Shown piece by piece: positions 13,601 to 23,902 of a stretch of 64,000 nucleotides of DNA. The stretch covers positions 62,501 to 126,500 of the forward strand of contig OZ022510.1 of NCBI GenBank assembly GCA_963989385.1. The letters are read 5' to 3'. The notes below the pieces were generated by a model. It did not search any database. It was not told the DNA's origin and was given only the letters and a program-made list of their open reading frames with translations. The first letter of the stretch is position 1. Each line of letters opens with the position of its first letter. Source of the stretch: Ctena decussata (lineage: Eukaryota; Mollusca; Bivalvia; Lucinida; Lucinidae). A program made the translations under genes and the position numbers.

Positions 13601-14520
13601 TAAAGACCCTTCAAAACGGCGCTTTTCCAAAGCCTAAGCCCAAGTCAAAATCTAAACCCCTTATTTTTAAATTTTGTGTTTCTTTTGTTTGAAGGGGTTA
13701 ATCACTTGTTCAGGAAACAGCAAAGTGTTTGAGGATCGGACAAGACTCGGCTTAGTTAAAGACCCTTCAAAACGGCGCTTTTCCAAAGCCTAAGCCCAAG
13801 TCAAAATCTAAACCCCTTATTTTTAAATTTTGTGTTTCTTTTGTTTGAAGGGGCAAATCACTTGTTCAGGAAACAGCAAACTTTTTGAGGATCGGACAAG
13901 ACTCGGCTTATTTATAGCCCTTAAAAAATGGCGCTTTTCATAAGCCTAAGCCCAAGTCAAAATCTAAACCCCTTATTTTTTAAATTTTTAGTTTCTTTTG
14001 TTTGAAGGGGACCAATCACTTTTTCAGGAAACAGCAAAGTTTTTGAGGATCGGACAAGACTCGGCTTAGTTATAGCCCTTTCAAACTGGCGCTTTTCCTA
14101 AGCCTAAGCCAAAGTCAAAATCTAAACCCCTTATTTTTTTAATTTTGTGTTTCTTTTGTTTGAAGGGGGGCAATCACTTGTTCAGGAAACAGCAAAGTGT
14201 TTGAGGATCGGACAGACTTGGCTTAGTTATAACCCTTTCAAAATGGCGCTTTTCCAAAGCCTAAGCCCAAGTCAAAATCTGAACCCCTTATTTTTAAATT
14301 TTGTGTTTCTTTTGTTTGAATGGGGCAATCACTTGTTCAGGAAACAGCAAAGTGTTTGAGGATCGGACAGACTTGGCTTAGTTATAATCCTTTCAAAATG
14401 GCGCTTTTCCAAAGCCTAAGCCCAAGTCAAAATCTGAACCCCTTATTTTTAAATTTTGTGTTTCTTTTGTTTGAAGGGGCAAATCACTTGTTCAGGAAAC
14501 AGCAAACTTTTTGAGGATCG
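10690..14520 (+). repeat. Nested 1,099- and 1,723-bp satellite duplications
   Basis: The monomer variant with gatgatcggacaag occurs at about 10755, 12323 and 13421. The variant opening aaggggggcaatcac occurs at about 11340, 12440 and 14164. The spacings of about 1,099 bp (7 monomers), 1,568 bp (10) and 1,723 bp (11) show overlapping block duplications of different length rather than a single higher-order unit. Confidence 0.75.
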
Positions 14521-14769
14521 GACAAGACTCGGCTTATTTATAGCCCTTTCAAAATGGAGCTTTTCCAAAGCCTAAGCCCAAGTCAAAATCTAAACCCCTT
14601 ATTTTTTAAATTTTGTGTTTCTTTTGTTTGAAGGGGACCAATCACTTGTTCAGGAAACAGCAAAGTTTTTGAGGATCGGACAAGACTCGGCTTAGTTATA
14701 ACCCTTTTAAACTGGCGCTTTTCCTAAGCCTTAGCCCAAGTCAAAATCGAAACCCCTTATTTTTTAAAT

Positions 14770-16800
14770 TTTGTGTTTCTTTTGTTTGAAGGGGGCAATC
14801 ACTTGTTCAGGAAACAGCAAAGTTTTTGAGGATCGGACAAGACGGCTTAGTTATAGCCCTTTCAAAATGGCGCTTTTCCTAAGCCTAAGCCCAAGTCAAA
14901 ATCTAAACCCCTTATTTTTTTAAATTTTGTGTTTCTTTTGTTTGAAGGGGCCAATCACTTGTTCAGGAAACAGCAAAACTTTTCAGGATCGGACAAGACT
15001 CAGCTTAGTTATAGCCTTTCAAAATAGTGCTTTTCCTAAGCCTAAGCCCAAGTCAAAATCTAAACCCTTATTTTTTAAATTTTGTGCTTCTTTTGTTTGG
15101 AGGGGGCCAATCACTTGTTCAGGAAACAGCAAAGTTTTTGAGGATCGGACAAGACTCGGCTTAGTTATAGCCCTTTCAAAATGGTGCTTTTCTAAGCTTA
15201 AGCCCAAGTCAAAATCTAAACCCCTTTTTTTAAATTTTGTGTTTCTTTTGTTTGAAGGGGGCCAATCACTTGTTCAGGAAACAGCAAAGTGTTTGAGGAT
15301 CGGACAAGACTCGGCTTAGTTATAACCCTTTCAAAATAGCGCTTTTCCAAAGCCTAAGCCCAAGTCAAAATCGAAACCCCTTATTTTTTAAATTTTGTGT
15401 TTCTTTTGTTTGAAGAGGGCAAATCACTTGTTCAGGAAACAGCAAAATTTTTGAGGATCGGACAAGACTCGGCTTATTTATTGCCCTTTCAAAATGGCGC
15501 TTTTCATAATCCTAAGCCCAAGTCAAAATCTAAACCCCTTTTTTTTTAAATTTTGTGTTTCTTTTGTTTGAAGGGGACCAATCACTTGTTCAGGAAACAG
15601 CAAAGTTTTTTAGGATCGGACAAAACTCGGCTTAGTTATAGCCCTTTCAAAATGGCGCTTTTCCTATGCCTAAGCCGGTCAAAATCTAAACCCCTTATTT
15701 TTTAAATTTTGTGTTTCTTTTGTTTGAAGGGGGCCAATCACTTGTTCAGGAAACAGCGAAGTTTTTGAGGATCGGACAAGACGGCTTAGTTATAGCCCTT
15801 TCAAAATGGCGCTTTTCCTAAGCCTAAGCCCAAGTCAAAATCTAAACCCTTATTTTTCAAATTTTGTTTCTTTTGTTTGAAGGGGGCCAATCACTTGTTC
15901 AGGAAACAGCAAACATTTTGAGGATCGGACAAGACTCGGCTTAGTTATAGCCCTTTCAAAATGGCGCTATTCCTAAGCCTAAGCCCAAGTCAAAATCTAA
16001 ATCCCTTATTTTTTAAATTTTGTGTTTCTTTTGTTTGAAGGGGGCCAATCACTTGTTCAGGAAACAGCAAAGTTTTTGAGGATCGGACAAGACTCGGCTT
16101 AGTTATAGCTCTTTCAATATGGTGCTTTTCCTAACCTAAAGCCCAAGTCAAAATCTAAACTCCTTATTTTTTAAATTTTGTTTCTTTTGTTTTAAGGGGC
16201 CAATCACTTGTTCAGGAAACAGTAAAGTGTTTGAGGATCGGATAAGACTTGGCTTAGTTAAAGCCCTTTCAAAATGGCTCTTTTCCAAAGCCTAAGCCCA
16301 AGTCAAAATCTAAACCCCTTATTTTTAAATTTTGTTTCATTTGTTTGAAGAGGGCCAATCACTTGTTCAGCAAACAGCAAAGTGTTTGAGGATCGGACAA
16401 GACTCGGCTTAGTTAAAGCCCTTTCAAAATGGCTCTTTTCCAAAGCCTAAGCCCAAGTCAAAATCTAAACCCCTTATTTTTTAAATTTTGTGTTTCTTTT
16501 GTTTGAAGGGGGCCAATCACTTGTTCAGCAAACAGCAAAGTTTTTGAGGATCGGACAAGACTCGGCTTAGTTATAGCCCTTTCAAAATGGCGCTTTTCCT
16601 ATGCCTAAGCCCAAGTCAAAATCTAAACCCCTTATTATTTAAATTTTGTGTTTCGTTTGTTTGAAGGGGACCAATCACTTGTTCAGGAAACAGCAAAGTT
16701 TTTGAGGATAGGACAAGACTCGGCTTAGTTATAGCCCATTCAAACTGGCGCTTTTCCAAAGACTAAGCCCAAGTCAAAATCTAAACCCCTTATTTTTTAA
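14770..16800 (+). repeat. Distant copy of satellite block 2860-4890
   Basis: A run of monomers carrying private variants, such as ttttgtgcttcttttgttt and aaaacttttcaggatcgg, repeats in the same order as at 2860-4890, offset by about 11,912 bp. It includes the cataatcctaagccc variant at about 15508 and the gttttaaggggcc variant at about 16188. The block was copied across the array, with the nested duplications of 10.7-14.5 kb lying in between. Confidence 0.75.
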
Positions 16801-19800
16801 TTTTTGTGTTTCTTTTGTTTGAAGGGGGCCAATCACTTGTTCAGGAAACAGCAAAGTTTTTGAGGATCGGACAAGACTCGGCTTATTTATAGCCCTTTCA
16901 AATTGGCGCTTTTCCTAAGCCTAAGCCCAAGTCAAAATCTAAACCCCTTATTTTTCAAATTTTGCGGTTCATTTGTTTGAAGGGGGACAATCACTTCTTC
17001 AGAAAACAGGAAAGTTTTCGAGGATCGGACAAGACTCGGCTTAGTTATAGCCATTTCAAAAAAGCGCTTTTCCAAAGCCTAAGCCCAAGTCAAAATCTAA
17101 ACCCCTTTTTTCTAAATTTTGTGTTACTTTTGTTCGAAGAGGCCAATCACTTGTTCAGGAAACAGCAAAGTTTTTGAGGATCGGACAAGACTCGGCTTAG
17201 TTATAGCCCTTTCAAAATGGTGCTTTTCCTAAGCTTAAGCCCAAGTCGAAATCTAAACCCCTTTTTTCTAAATTTTGTGTTTCTTTTGTTTGAAGGGGGC
17301 CAATCACTTGTTCAGGAAACAGCAAGTTTTTGAGGATCGGACAAGACTCGGCTTAGTTAGAGCCCTTTGTAAATGGCGCTTTTCCTAAGCCTAAGCCAAA
17401 GTCAAAATCTAAACCCCTTATTTTTTAAATTTTGTGTTTCTTTTGTTTGAAGGGGGCAAATCACTTGTTCAAGAAACAGCAAAATTTTTTAGGATCGGAC
17501 AAGACTCGGCTTAGTTATAGCCCTTTTAAAATTGCGCTTTTGCTAAGCCTAAGCCCAAGTCAAAATCTCAACCCCTTATTTTTTAAATTTTGTGTTTCTT
17601 TTGTTTGAAGGGGGCCAATCACTTGTTCAGGAAACAGCAAAGTTTTTGAGGATCGGACAAGACGGCTTAGTTATAGCCCTTTCAAAATGGCGTTTTTCCT
17701 AAGCCTTAGCCCAAGTCAAAATCTAAACCCCTTATTTTTTTAAATTTTGTGTTTCTTTTGTTTGAAGGGGCCAATCACTTGTTCAGGAAACAGCAAAACT
17801 TTTGAGGATCGGACAAGACTCAGCTTAGTTATAGGCCTTTCAAAATGGTGCTTTTTCTAAGCCTAAGCCCAAGTCAAAATCTAAATCCTTATTTTTTAAA
17901 TTTTGTGTTTCTTTTGTTTGAAGGGGGCCAATCACTTGTTCAGGAAACAGCAAAGTTTTTGAGGATCGGACAAGACTCGGCTTAGTTATAGCCCTTTCAA
18001 AACGGCGCTTCTCCTAAGCCTAAGCCCAAGTCAAAATCTAAACCCCTTATTTTTAAATTTTGTGTTTCTTTTGTTTGAAGGGGGCATATCACTTGTTCAG
18101 GAAACAGCAAAATTTTTGAGGATCGGACAAGACTCGGCTTAGTTAAAGCCCTTTCAAAATGGTGCTTTTCGTAAGCCTAAGCCCAAGTCAAAATCTAAAC
18201 CCCTTATTTTTTAAATTTTGTGTTTCTTTTGTTTGAAGGGGACCAATCACTTGTTCAGGAAACAGCAAAGTTTTTGAGGATCGGACAAGACTCGGCTTAG
18301 TTATAGCCCTTTCAAAATGGTGCATTTCCAAACCCTAAGCCCAAGTCAAAATCTAAACCCCTTATTTTTTAAATTTTGCGGTTCATTTGTTTGAAGGGGG
18401 ACAATCACTTGTTCAGAAAACAGGAAAGTTTTCGAGGATCGGACAAGACTCGGCTTAGTTATAACCCTTTCAAAATGGCGCTTTTCCAAAGCCTAAGCCC
18501 AAGTCAAAATCTAAACCCCTTATTTTTAAATTTTGTGTTTCTTTTGTTTGAAGGGGACCAATCACTTGTTCAGGAAACAGCAAAGTTTTTGAGGATCGGA
18601 CAAGACTCGGCTTAGTTATAGCCCTTTCAAAATGGCGCTTTTCCTAAGCCTAAGCCCAAGTCAAAATCTAAACCCCTTATTTTTTAAATTTTGTGTTTCT
18701 TTTGTTTGAAGGGGGCCAATCACTTGTTCAGGAAACAGCAAAGTTTTTGAGGATCGGACAAGACTCGGCTTAGTTATAGCCCTTTCAAAGTGGCGCTTTT
18801 CGTAAGCCTAAGCCCAAGTCAAAATCTAAGCCCCTCATTTTTTAAATTTTGTGTTTCTTTTGTTTGAAGGGGGCTTATCACTTGTTCAGGAAACAACAAA
18901 GTTTTTGAGGATCGGACAAGACTCGGCTTAGTTATAGACCTTTCAAAATGGTGCTTTTCCTAAGCTTAAGCCCAAGTCAAAATCTAAACCCTTTTTTTAA
19001 ATTTTGTGTTTCTTTTGTTTGAAGGGGGCCAATCACTTGTTCAGGAAACAGCAAAGTTTTTGAGGATCGGACAAGACTCGGCTTAGTTATAGCCTTTTAA
19101 AATGGCGCTTTTCCTAAGCCTAAGCCCAAGTCAAAATCTAAACCCCTTATTTTTTAAATTTTGTGTTTCTTTTGTTTGAAGGGGGCAATCACTTGTTCAG
19201 GAAACAGCAAAGTTTTTGAGGATCGGACAAGACTCGGCTTAGTTATAGCCTTTTAAAATGGCGCTTTTCCTAAGCCTAAGCCCAAGTCAAAATCTAAACC
19301 CCTTATTTTTTAAATTTTGTGTTTCTTTTGTTTGAAGGGGGCAATCACTTGTTCAGGAAACAGCAAAGTTTTTGAGGATCGGACAAGACTCGGCTTAGTT
19401 ATAGCCCTTTCAAAATGGCGCTTTTCCTAAGCCTAAGCCCAAGTCAAAATCTAAACCCCTTATTTTTAAATTTTGAGTTTCTTTTGTTTGAAGGGGGCCA
19501 ATCACTTGTTCAGGAAACAGCAAAGTTTTTGAGGATCGGACAAGACTCGGCTTAGTTATAGCTCTTTCAATATGGTGCTTTTCCTAAGCTTAAGCCCAAG
19601 TCAAAATCTAAACTCCTTATTTTTTAAATTTTGTTTCTTTTGTTTCAAGGGGGCCAATCACTTGTTCAGGAAACAGCAAAGTTTTTGAGGATCGGACAAG
19701 ACTCGGCTTAGTTGTAGCCCTTTCAAAATGGCGCTTTTCCTAAGCCTAAGCCCGTCCAAATCTAAACCCCTTATTATTTAAATTTTGAGTTGCTTTTGTT

Positions 19801-19837
19801 TGAAGGGGGGCAATCACTTGTTCAGGAAACAGCAAAT

Positions 19838-20675
19838 TGGCCATTCTCCCTGGCATTTTATAAAACTGTTTCGGTGTGACATTTACACTTCTTGCAGGCG
19901 TCGATACATGTTTTTCCGGTTGGTCCTTCTTTGGCTTTGTAAAACATTAAATAATTACAGTCTGGATGCTTGTATTCTTTAAGTCTTTATCACCTTCTGC
20001 TCTGGTAACATCGTTACCGTGATAATCGCACACAATTGTTTCTCGGTTGATTTTATGCATTCCGCTGAATAATCCTTTACCTTTATTTGATACTCCTGTT
20101 TCCTTAATGTGTATGTTGCGCCATTGTTGGTCCTCGATTCTTTGAAATAGTGTTTCATCGTCTACGTTGTTGTCTTCCGCTTTATGTTTATGGAGCAGTC
20201 CTACATTCTTGTTGTAAACGGTCCTGGGTACGATCATTCCCCATCCTTCTGGGTTGCTGGTTGTTCTTCCATATGCCTGGATGTCCTCGTTTGTGAAAGG
20301 GTCCAGTGACCCTGTGTCCAACTGGCAAACTTTAATTCCCTTTCTCTTCGCCTGTCGGATAAGAAATTTTCTTGCTACGGCATCCTCTCTCGCTTGTGTC
20401 TGTAAGTGCCTTACCCTTCTAATCGTGTGATTGAAACTGGCATCATCTCTAGTTACATTGAAGTGGTTCATGATTTCATCTTTTGTTACTTTTGCATCGG
20501 CTATGGTTCCCTGTGTTTCGTTAATCCATTTTATGATAATATCTGCTTTTTCATGAACACTAAGAGGACTGCCGTGCGTGCCTCTCAGTGGGCTAGGCAA
20601 CTGGCTTCTTTTTCGTGGGGTACGGGTTTGTTTTGATTCTGTCCTTCTTACAGGCCTTGGCGTGTCGGGTTTTTT
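19838..20675 (-). pseudogene. Exon 4 part 2: truncated SET domain
   Basis: In the same frame after the TGA come a basic spacer (KKPDTPRPVRR ... TPRKRSQ), a helical region of about 130 residues (VHEKADIIIKWINETQ ... RRVRHLQTQ), and then the start of a SET domain: TGVSNKGKGLFSGM and ETIVCDYHGND, matching the GKGvf and vveYHG motifs of KMT5A-type lysine methyltransferases. A one-base break near 19983 moves the continuation to another frame, reading NYLMFYKAKEGPTGKTCIDA with a Cys-rich run. A further shift gives GRMAN, the position of the family's GRxxNHS motif, where the satellite takes over. The substrate-pocket end and post-SET region are absent, so it cannot be catalytic. Confidence 0.6.
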
Positions 20676-22011
20676 TCATTCGACTCCTAGATCTTGGATG
20701 TGTATTTGATTTGATGTAGTTTGCTCCTCCTCCACGTTTTTCCTTCGTTGTGTCGCTGTGTCCTCTTCCATGGTTTCTGTGGTCTGTGGAAATGTCGCTG
20801 GATATCTGTTAACGTCACGTGCGGTATAGTACTTTATCATTTGCCGCATATCGTAGCACATACCGACGGCTTTCTCATTTGAATCTTTTTTGTAGTGCTT
20901 GTCCCTTGTCGATAATGAATGACAAAGAAAGTCAGACATGTTCTTCTGAAATTCTTGGCTGCATCCTTGTGAGTATGTTTCGTATGATTTCCTTGCCATT
21001 CCTTGCATATCTCTTCACAGTTAAACTCTCTTTGCAGTTTCACTGGGGCTTCCGTAATTTTATTAAAAGGTCCTCCATTATGCTGAAGGAAAAAGGCTCT
21101 AGAAAGGCTAAATGTCCGGCTAACAATTTCTGGTCTTACAAATTTTGCGCAACGCTCGTAAAAATCTAAACTTTGTCCCTCTAAAACTATATGCGCTATG
21201 TAACTTTCTCCTGTTTTGTGGTCCTCTGAATTGATGCAAACGAATTCGGTGCCTTTGTATGTAACTCGATTATGTTGAAACGCGTGTTCTACGTGATCTA
21301 CTGTTAATCCTTCAGCTGAAGACGGGCGATTCCCTAAGTCTAAAAGAATGTGACATACTAAAAATCTGTTCACTAGTGCTGTCTGGTCCCGGTTCAGCGT
21401 AATTCCGTTTTCTGCTGCCGTCAGGTGTTTGTCTACAAGTCGGCCGGCTTCACTTCTCATGACGGCGGTCACTTCAAATGGGGTCGGTGGGTCTTTGGCG
21501 AGTAATTTTCCTTTTTTCCTCTGCTCCGTACTTTTGGCCTGCAAGCTTGCTCCGATCTCCTTGATGTCGTTGAACTCTATTTCCAGGGATTTTGCGTTAT
21601 TGTCTCCTTCTGGGGTTCTTAGTTTCAGATGCCTTTGTTGGTCGAAGTTAATAAAGTGAACGAGTGATTTATAGAAGTTATAAATAGTCTGGTTGTTAAC
21701 TCCAGCCAGGGACTGTACTGCCTCGTGGAAGTTTTTCTCGGTTATGATATCATAGGAATATTCCTTTCTTGTACCCTTCGACATTTTATAAAGTAATTTG
21801 ATCATATTTCTTACGTTGTTCTTCCTTGTTGCCTCTGGCTTCCCTCGTCTTACATACCAATCCCAAAATTCTTTAAAAACTTGACTCTGGATCCACTGCT
21901 TTGGAATTTTATACCATCCAAGTGTCGTCAAAATACCCTTTATTCCTGCAGTATAATTGACCTGTTTTTCGAAGTCAATATGATCATCCCCATCTTGTAA
22001 CATGTCCATAT
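20676..22011 (-). pseudogene. Exon 4 part 1: tyrosine recombinase domain
   Basis: The acceptor ccatttgcag| at 22012 starts a 390-residue frame. Its first 150 residues look like the helical core-binding domain (GILTTLGWYKIPKQW ... NNVRNMIKLLYKM). The catalytic half has an Arg box (LLDLGNRPSSAEGLTVD) and a beta-hairpin Lys (SEDHKTGESYI). After AAKNFR (about 20950) the frame slips by one. The other frame then supplies the expected ending, FLCHSLSTRDKHYKK, with the box-III His and the probable nucleophile Tyr. Such enzymes cut and rejoin DNA through a 3'-phosphotyrosine intermediate. The usual box-II His is not obvious. The frame ends at a TGA (20678-20676) that is in frame with the SET part that follows. 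Confidence 0.7.
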
Positions 22012-22015
22012 CTGC

Positions 22016-22424
22016 AAATGGTAATAATAGTAATAAGCTTACGTTGGACCTAGCTTTCCTTTCTTAAATAATATTTCACCAGCCATTCATTCAAGCATTA
22101 CAAGCGAAGCTTTATCAACTGACTAACTAACCCATATTGCTTTATGATATGCAATTTAGAAATGACGCATCTATACAGTCAGTTACAGGTTCGTTATTAT
22201 TAACTCGCTTGGACGATGCAGTTCTCTTGTAATTTAACCCCATGTGCATAATTATGTTGCTAGCAGAATGTAAAAATAATAAAAAAAAATCCCAGATCAT
22301 AAGCCTGAACTCGTAAATCATATAAACATTGTCAATTCTGAAATATATGAGATACATAGACATGGACCCCACAACAGAGATGTGATCAAGAGTAGAAAAA
22401 ACGTATTTAACATACAAAACTTAC
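22016..22424 (-). other. Intron 3 of the recombinase-SET gene
   Basis: AT-rich sequence between donor GAAT|gtaagt (22424) and acceptor ccatttgcag (22012). Apart from chance frames, nothing recognisable was seen. Confidence 0.55.
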
Positions 22425-22481
22425 ATTCGTCAGTAACAGTTTCTTCCCCCTCTTCTTCAGGATCACTTGCAGCTGTGTTGT
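22425..22481 (-). CDS. Exon 3: acidic linker exon
   Basis: This 57-nt exon has acceptor tttttttcag| and donor GAAT|gtaagt and is phase 1 at both ends. It encodes (D)NTAASDPEEEGEETVTDE. Its DNT start and acidic run resemble exons 2a and 2b, so it may be an older copy of the same module. It joins exon 4 as T|AT, giving Tyr, and continues YMDMLQDGDD. Confidence 0.65.
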
Positions 22482-23018
22482 CTGAAAAAAAGAAGAAATA
22501 TTAACACACTAAAATTGTACTTGGTAACAAACTACCATACAAAATAGGTCGCTTCTACTATGGGAGGTCCATAACTACTAACTCACATTATTTAATGTCT
22601 AGCCAAGATATTAACTAACCAAATGACCAGTTATCGTCCGGTTAGCAGAGAAAGTTGTCAATGGCTTTCAAAATAAAGAAGGTTTAAGTACCTTTCTCAA
22701 CAAATGGGACGTTATGGAGCTTATCAAGAAAAAAAATTAACTGTGAAAATACTTGGCTAACTAGAAAACCAAATAACTAACCAATAAACTCACTAGTATC
22801 TGATTAAGGAAATGACTGTATTTATCAAACTTACTAACCCATATTATCTTATTAATAACACCGCCAATATTAATCAGTTTGCCATGTATAAAAGAAAGGA
22901 AATAAAGGACTCTATATAAATAAAAAGTTTTCTTAAAACATAATAAACATGTGGGTTGCACATGCTCTTGAAGCGACTCGTTTTTTTTTAATTTTTATTA
23001 GACATCATGATAACTTAC

Positions 23019-23081
23019 CGGCTTCATTAGCCACATCAGCTCCTGTCTGATCCTCTTCATCATCATTTCCAGTGGTATTAT
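23019..23081 (-). CDS. Exon 2b: duplicate of the acidic exon
   Basis: This is an exact-length copy (63 nt) of exon 2a with the same splice sites and phase, encoding (D)NTTGNDDEEDQTGADVANEA. There are three residue differences: AR to TG and K to E. Both splice signals are retained (cttatag| and |gtaagtta). It joins to exon 3 by G|AC, giving Asp. Confidence 0.7.
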
Positions 23082-23388
23082 CTATAAGTATAAAAATAAA
23101 ATCTCATTTTAAGAGTTGTAATTTCAGAATCAAACACCATATAATGAGACAGCATAACAATTAAACAAAGCAAAAAAAGGTAAATGTTTCCCATAGCCTA
23201 ATAGCCGTAGGGGCATTTTGGGTTAGAGACCCACTGTATTTTGGACACAGGTGATGAAAGGCGGAGCCCACCTTTCTCCTTTTGCTGTATTATCCTTCCT
23301 TGATCCGAAAATTTAGTGCTGAGCTGACAGAGAGATGCTCTTGAAAGGACTCATTTTTTTATTTTTATTAGACATCATGGTAACTTAC

Positions 23389-23451
23389 CGGCTTTATTAG
23401 CCACATCAGCTCTTGCTTGGTCCTCTTCATCATCATTTCCAGTAGTATTAT
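23389..23451 (-). CDS. Exon 2a: acidic 21-residue exon, first copy
   Basis: This 63-nt exon lies between acceptor cttatag| and donor |gtaagtta on the minus strand. It begins and ends in phase 1, so it can be gained or lost without a frame change. It encodes (D)NTTGNDDEEDQARADVANKA. It follows exon 1 (AAAG| + AT gives Asp) and precedes its own duplicate 370 bp away. It is an acidic spacer with no recognised fold. Confidence 0.7.
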
Positions 23452-23736
23452 CTATAAGTATAAAATAAAATATTTTTAGATTTTTTTTTCGAAATCAAAC
23501 ACCATATAATGGGACAGCATAACACAATTAAACAAAGCATATAAAATTAAATGTTTCCCATTGCCTAATAGCCGTAGGGGCATTGGGGGTTACAGACCCA
23601 CTGTATTTTAGACACAGGTGATGAAAGGTGGAGCCCATCTTTCTCCTTTCGCTGTCTTATCCTTCCTTGATTCGAAAAAGATACCCATTTATTGCTGGTG
23701 TGACAGAGAGAATTTTCCAGTCGTCGGGTGGCGATT

Positions 23737-23804
23737 GTGGGCCGCGAACTCACGATCTCCCGGTGTCTTTCTGCACAATAACCGAGCCACTCGACTACAG
23801 TGCC
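23737..23804 (-). repeat. tRNA-derived (SINE head-like) segment
   Basis: The minus strand reads GGCACTGTAGTCGAGTGGCT, with an A-box-like TAGTCGAGTGG, and later GAGTTCGCGGCCC, a B-box-like T-arm. Spacing matches a tRNA, but stems are imperfect. It sits in intron 1 beside the end of the 370-bp duplication. A SINE head is more likely than a functional tRNA. Confidence 0.5.
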
Positions 23805-23902
23805 TCTCTAAACAAAGCATAATAAATGCGAAATCATTGAATGGACTTTAAGTGATCATTATTGTGTATAGAATCTATGAGAGAATCATAAATAACGTTT
23901 AC

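Larger units (their letters stand above)
722..19837 (+). repeat. Satellite array, ~155-158 bp monomer
   Basis: About 120 head-to-tail monomers, all in one orientation. A typical unit runs from gaggatcggacaagactcgg through ttcaaaatggcgcttttc, cctaagcctaagcccaag, an AT-rich tract, tttcttttgtttgaaggg and cacttgttcaggaaacagca. Two monomer types alternate. One has acaagactcggcttagttatag. The other has acagacttggcttagttataac, usually followed by aaagtgtttgagg. Short overlapping reading frames recur because some monomers are multiples of 3, but others are 155, 157 or 158 bp, so no protein is implied. The left edge abuts a telomere tract; the right edge cuts a gene at 19837/19838. Confidence 0.97.
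22964..23705. repeat. ~370-bp tandem duplication containing an exon
   Basis: Copy 1 is about 22964-23335 and copy 2 about 23336-23705. Both open with gctcttgaa, contain the acidic exon with splice sites, then caaacaccatataatg, atagccgtaggggcatt, acaggtgatgaaaggyggag and end near gacagagaga. Offsets are 365-370 bp throughout, with scattered substitutions. Copy 2 ends against a tRNA-like segment at 23737. Confidence 0.9.

Noticed and set aside
837..18615. Repeated open frames of 60-130 codons in the satellite
   Set aside because: They repeat with the monomer, start and stop in changing frames because unit length is not a constant multiple of 3, and have no family motif.
20406..21659. Plus-strand frames opposite the recombinase
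   Set aside because: They are shadows of the minus-strand recombinase-SET exon, which has motifs and splice logic.
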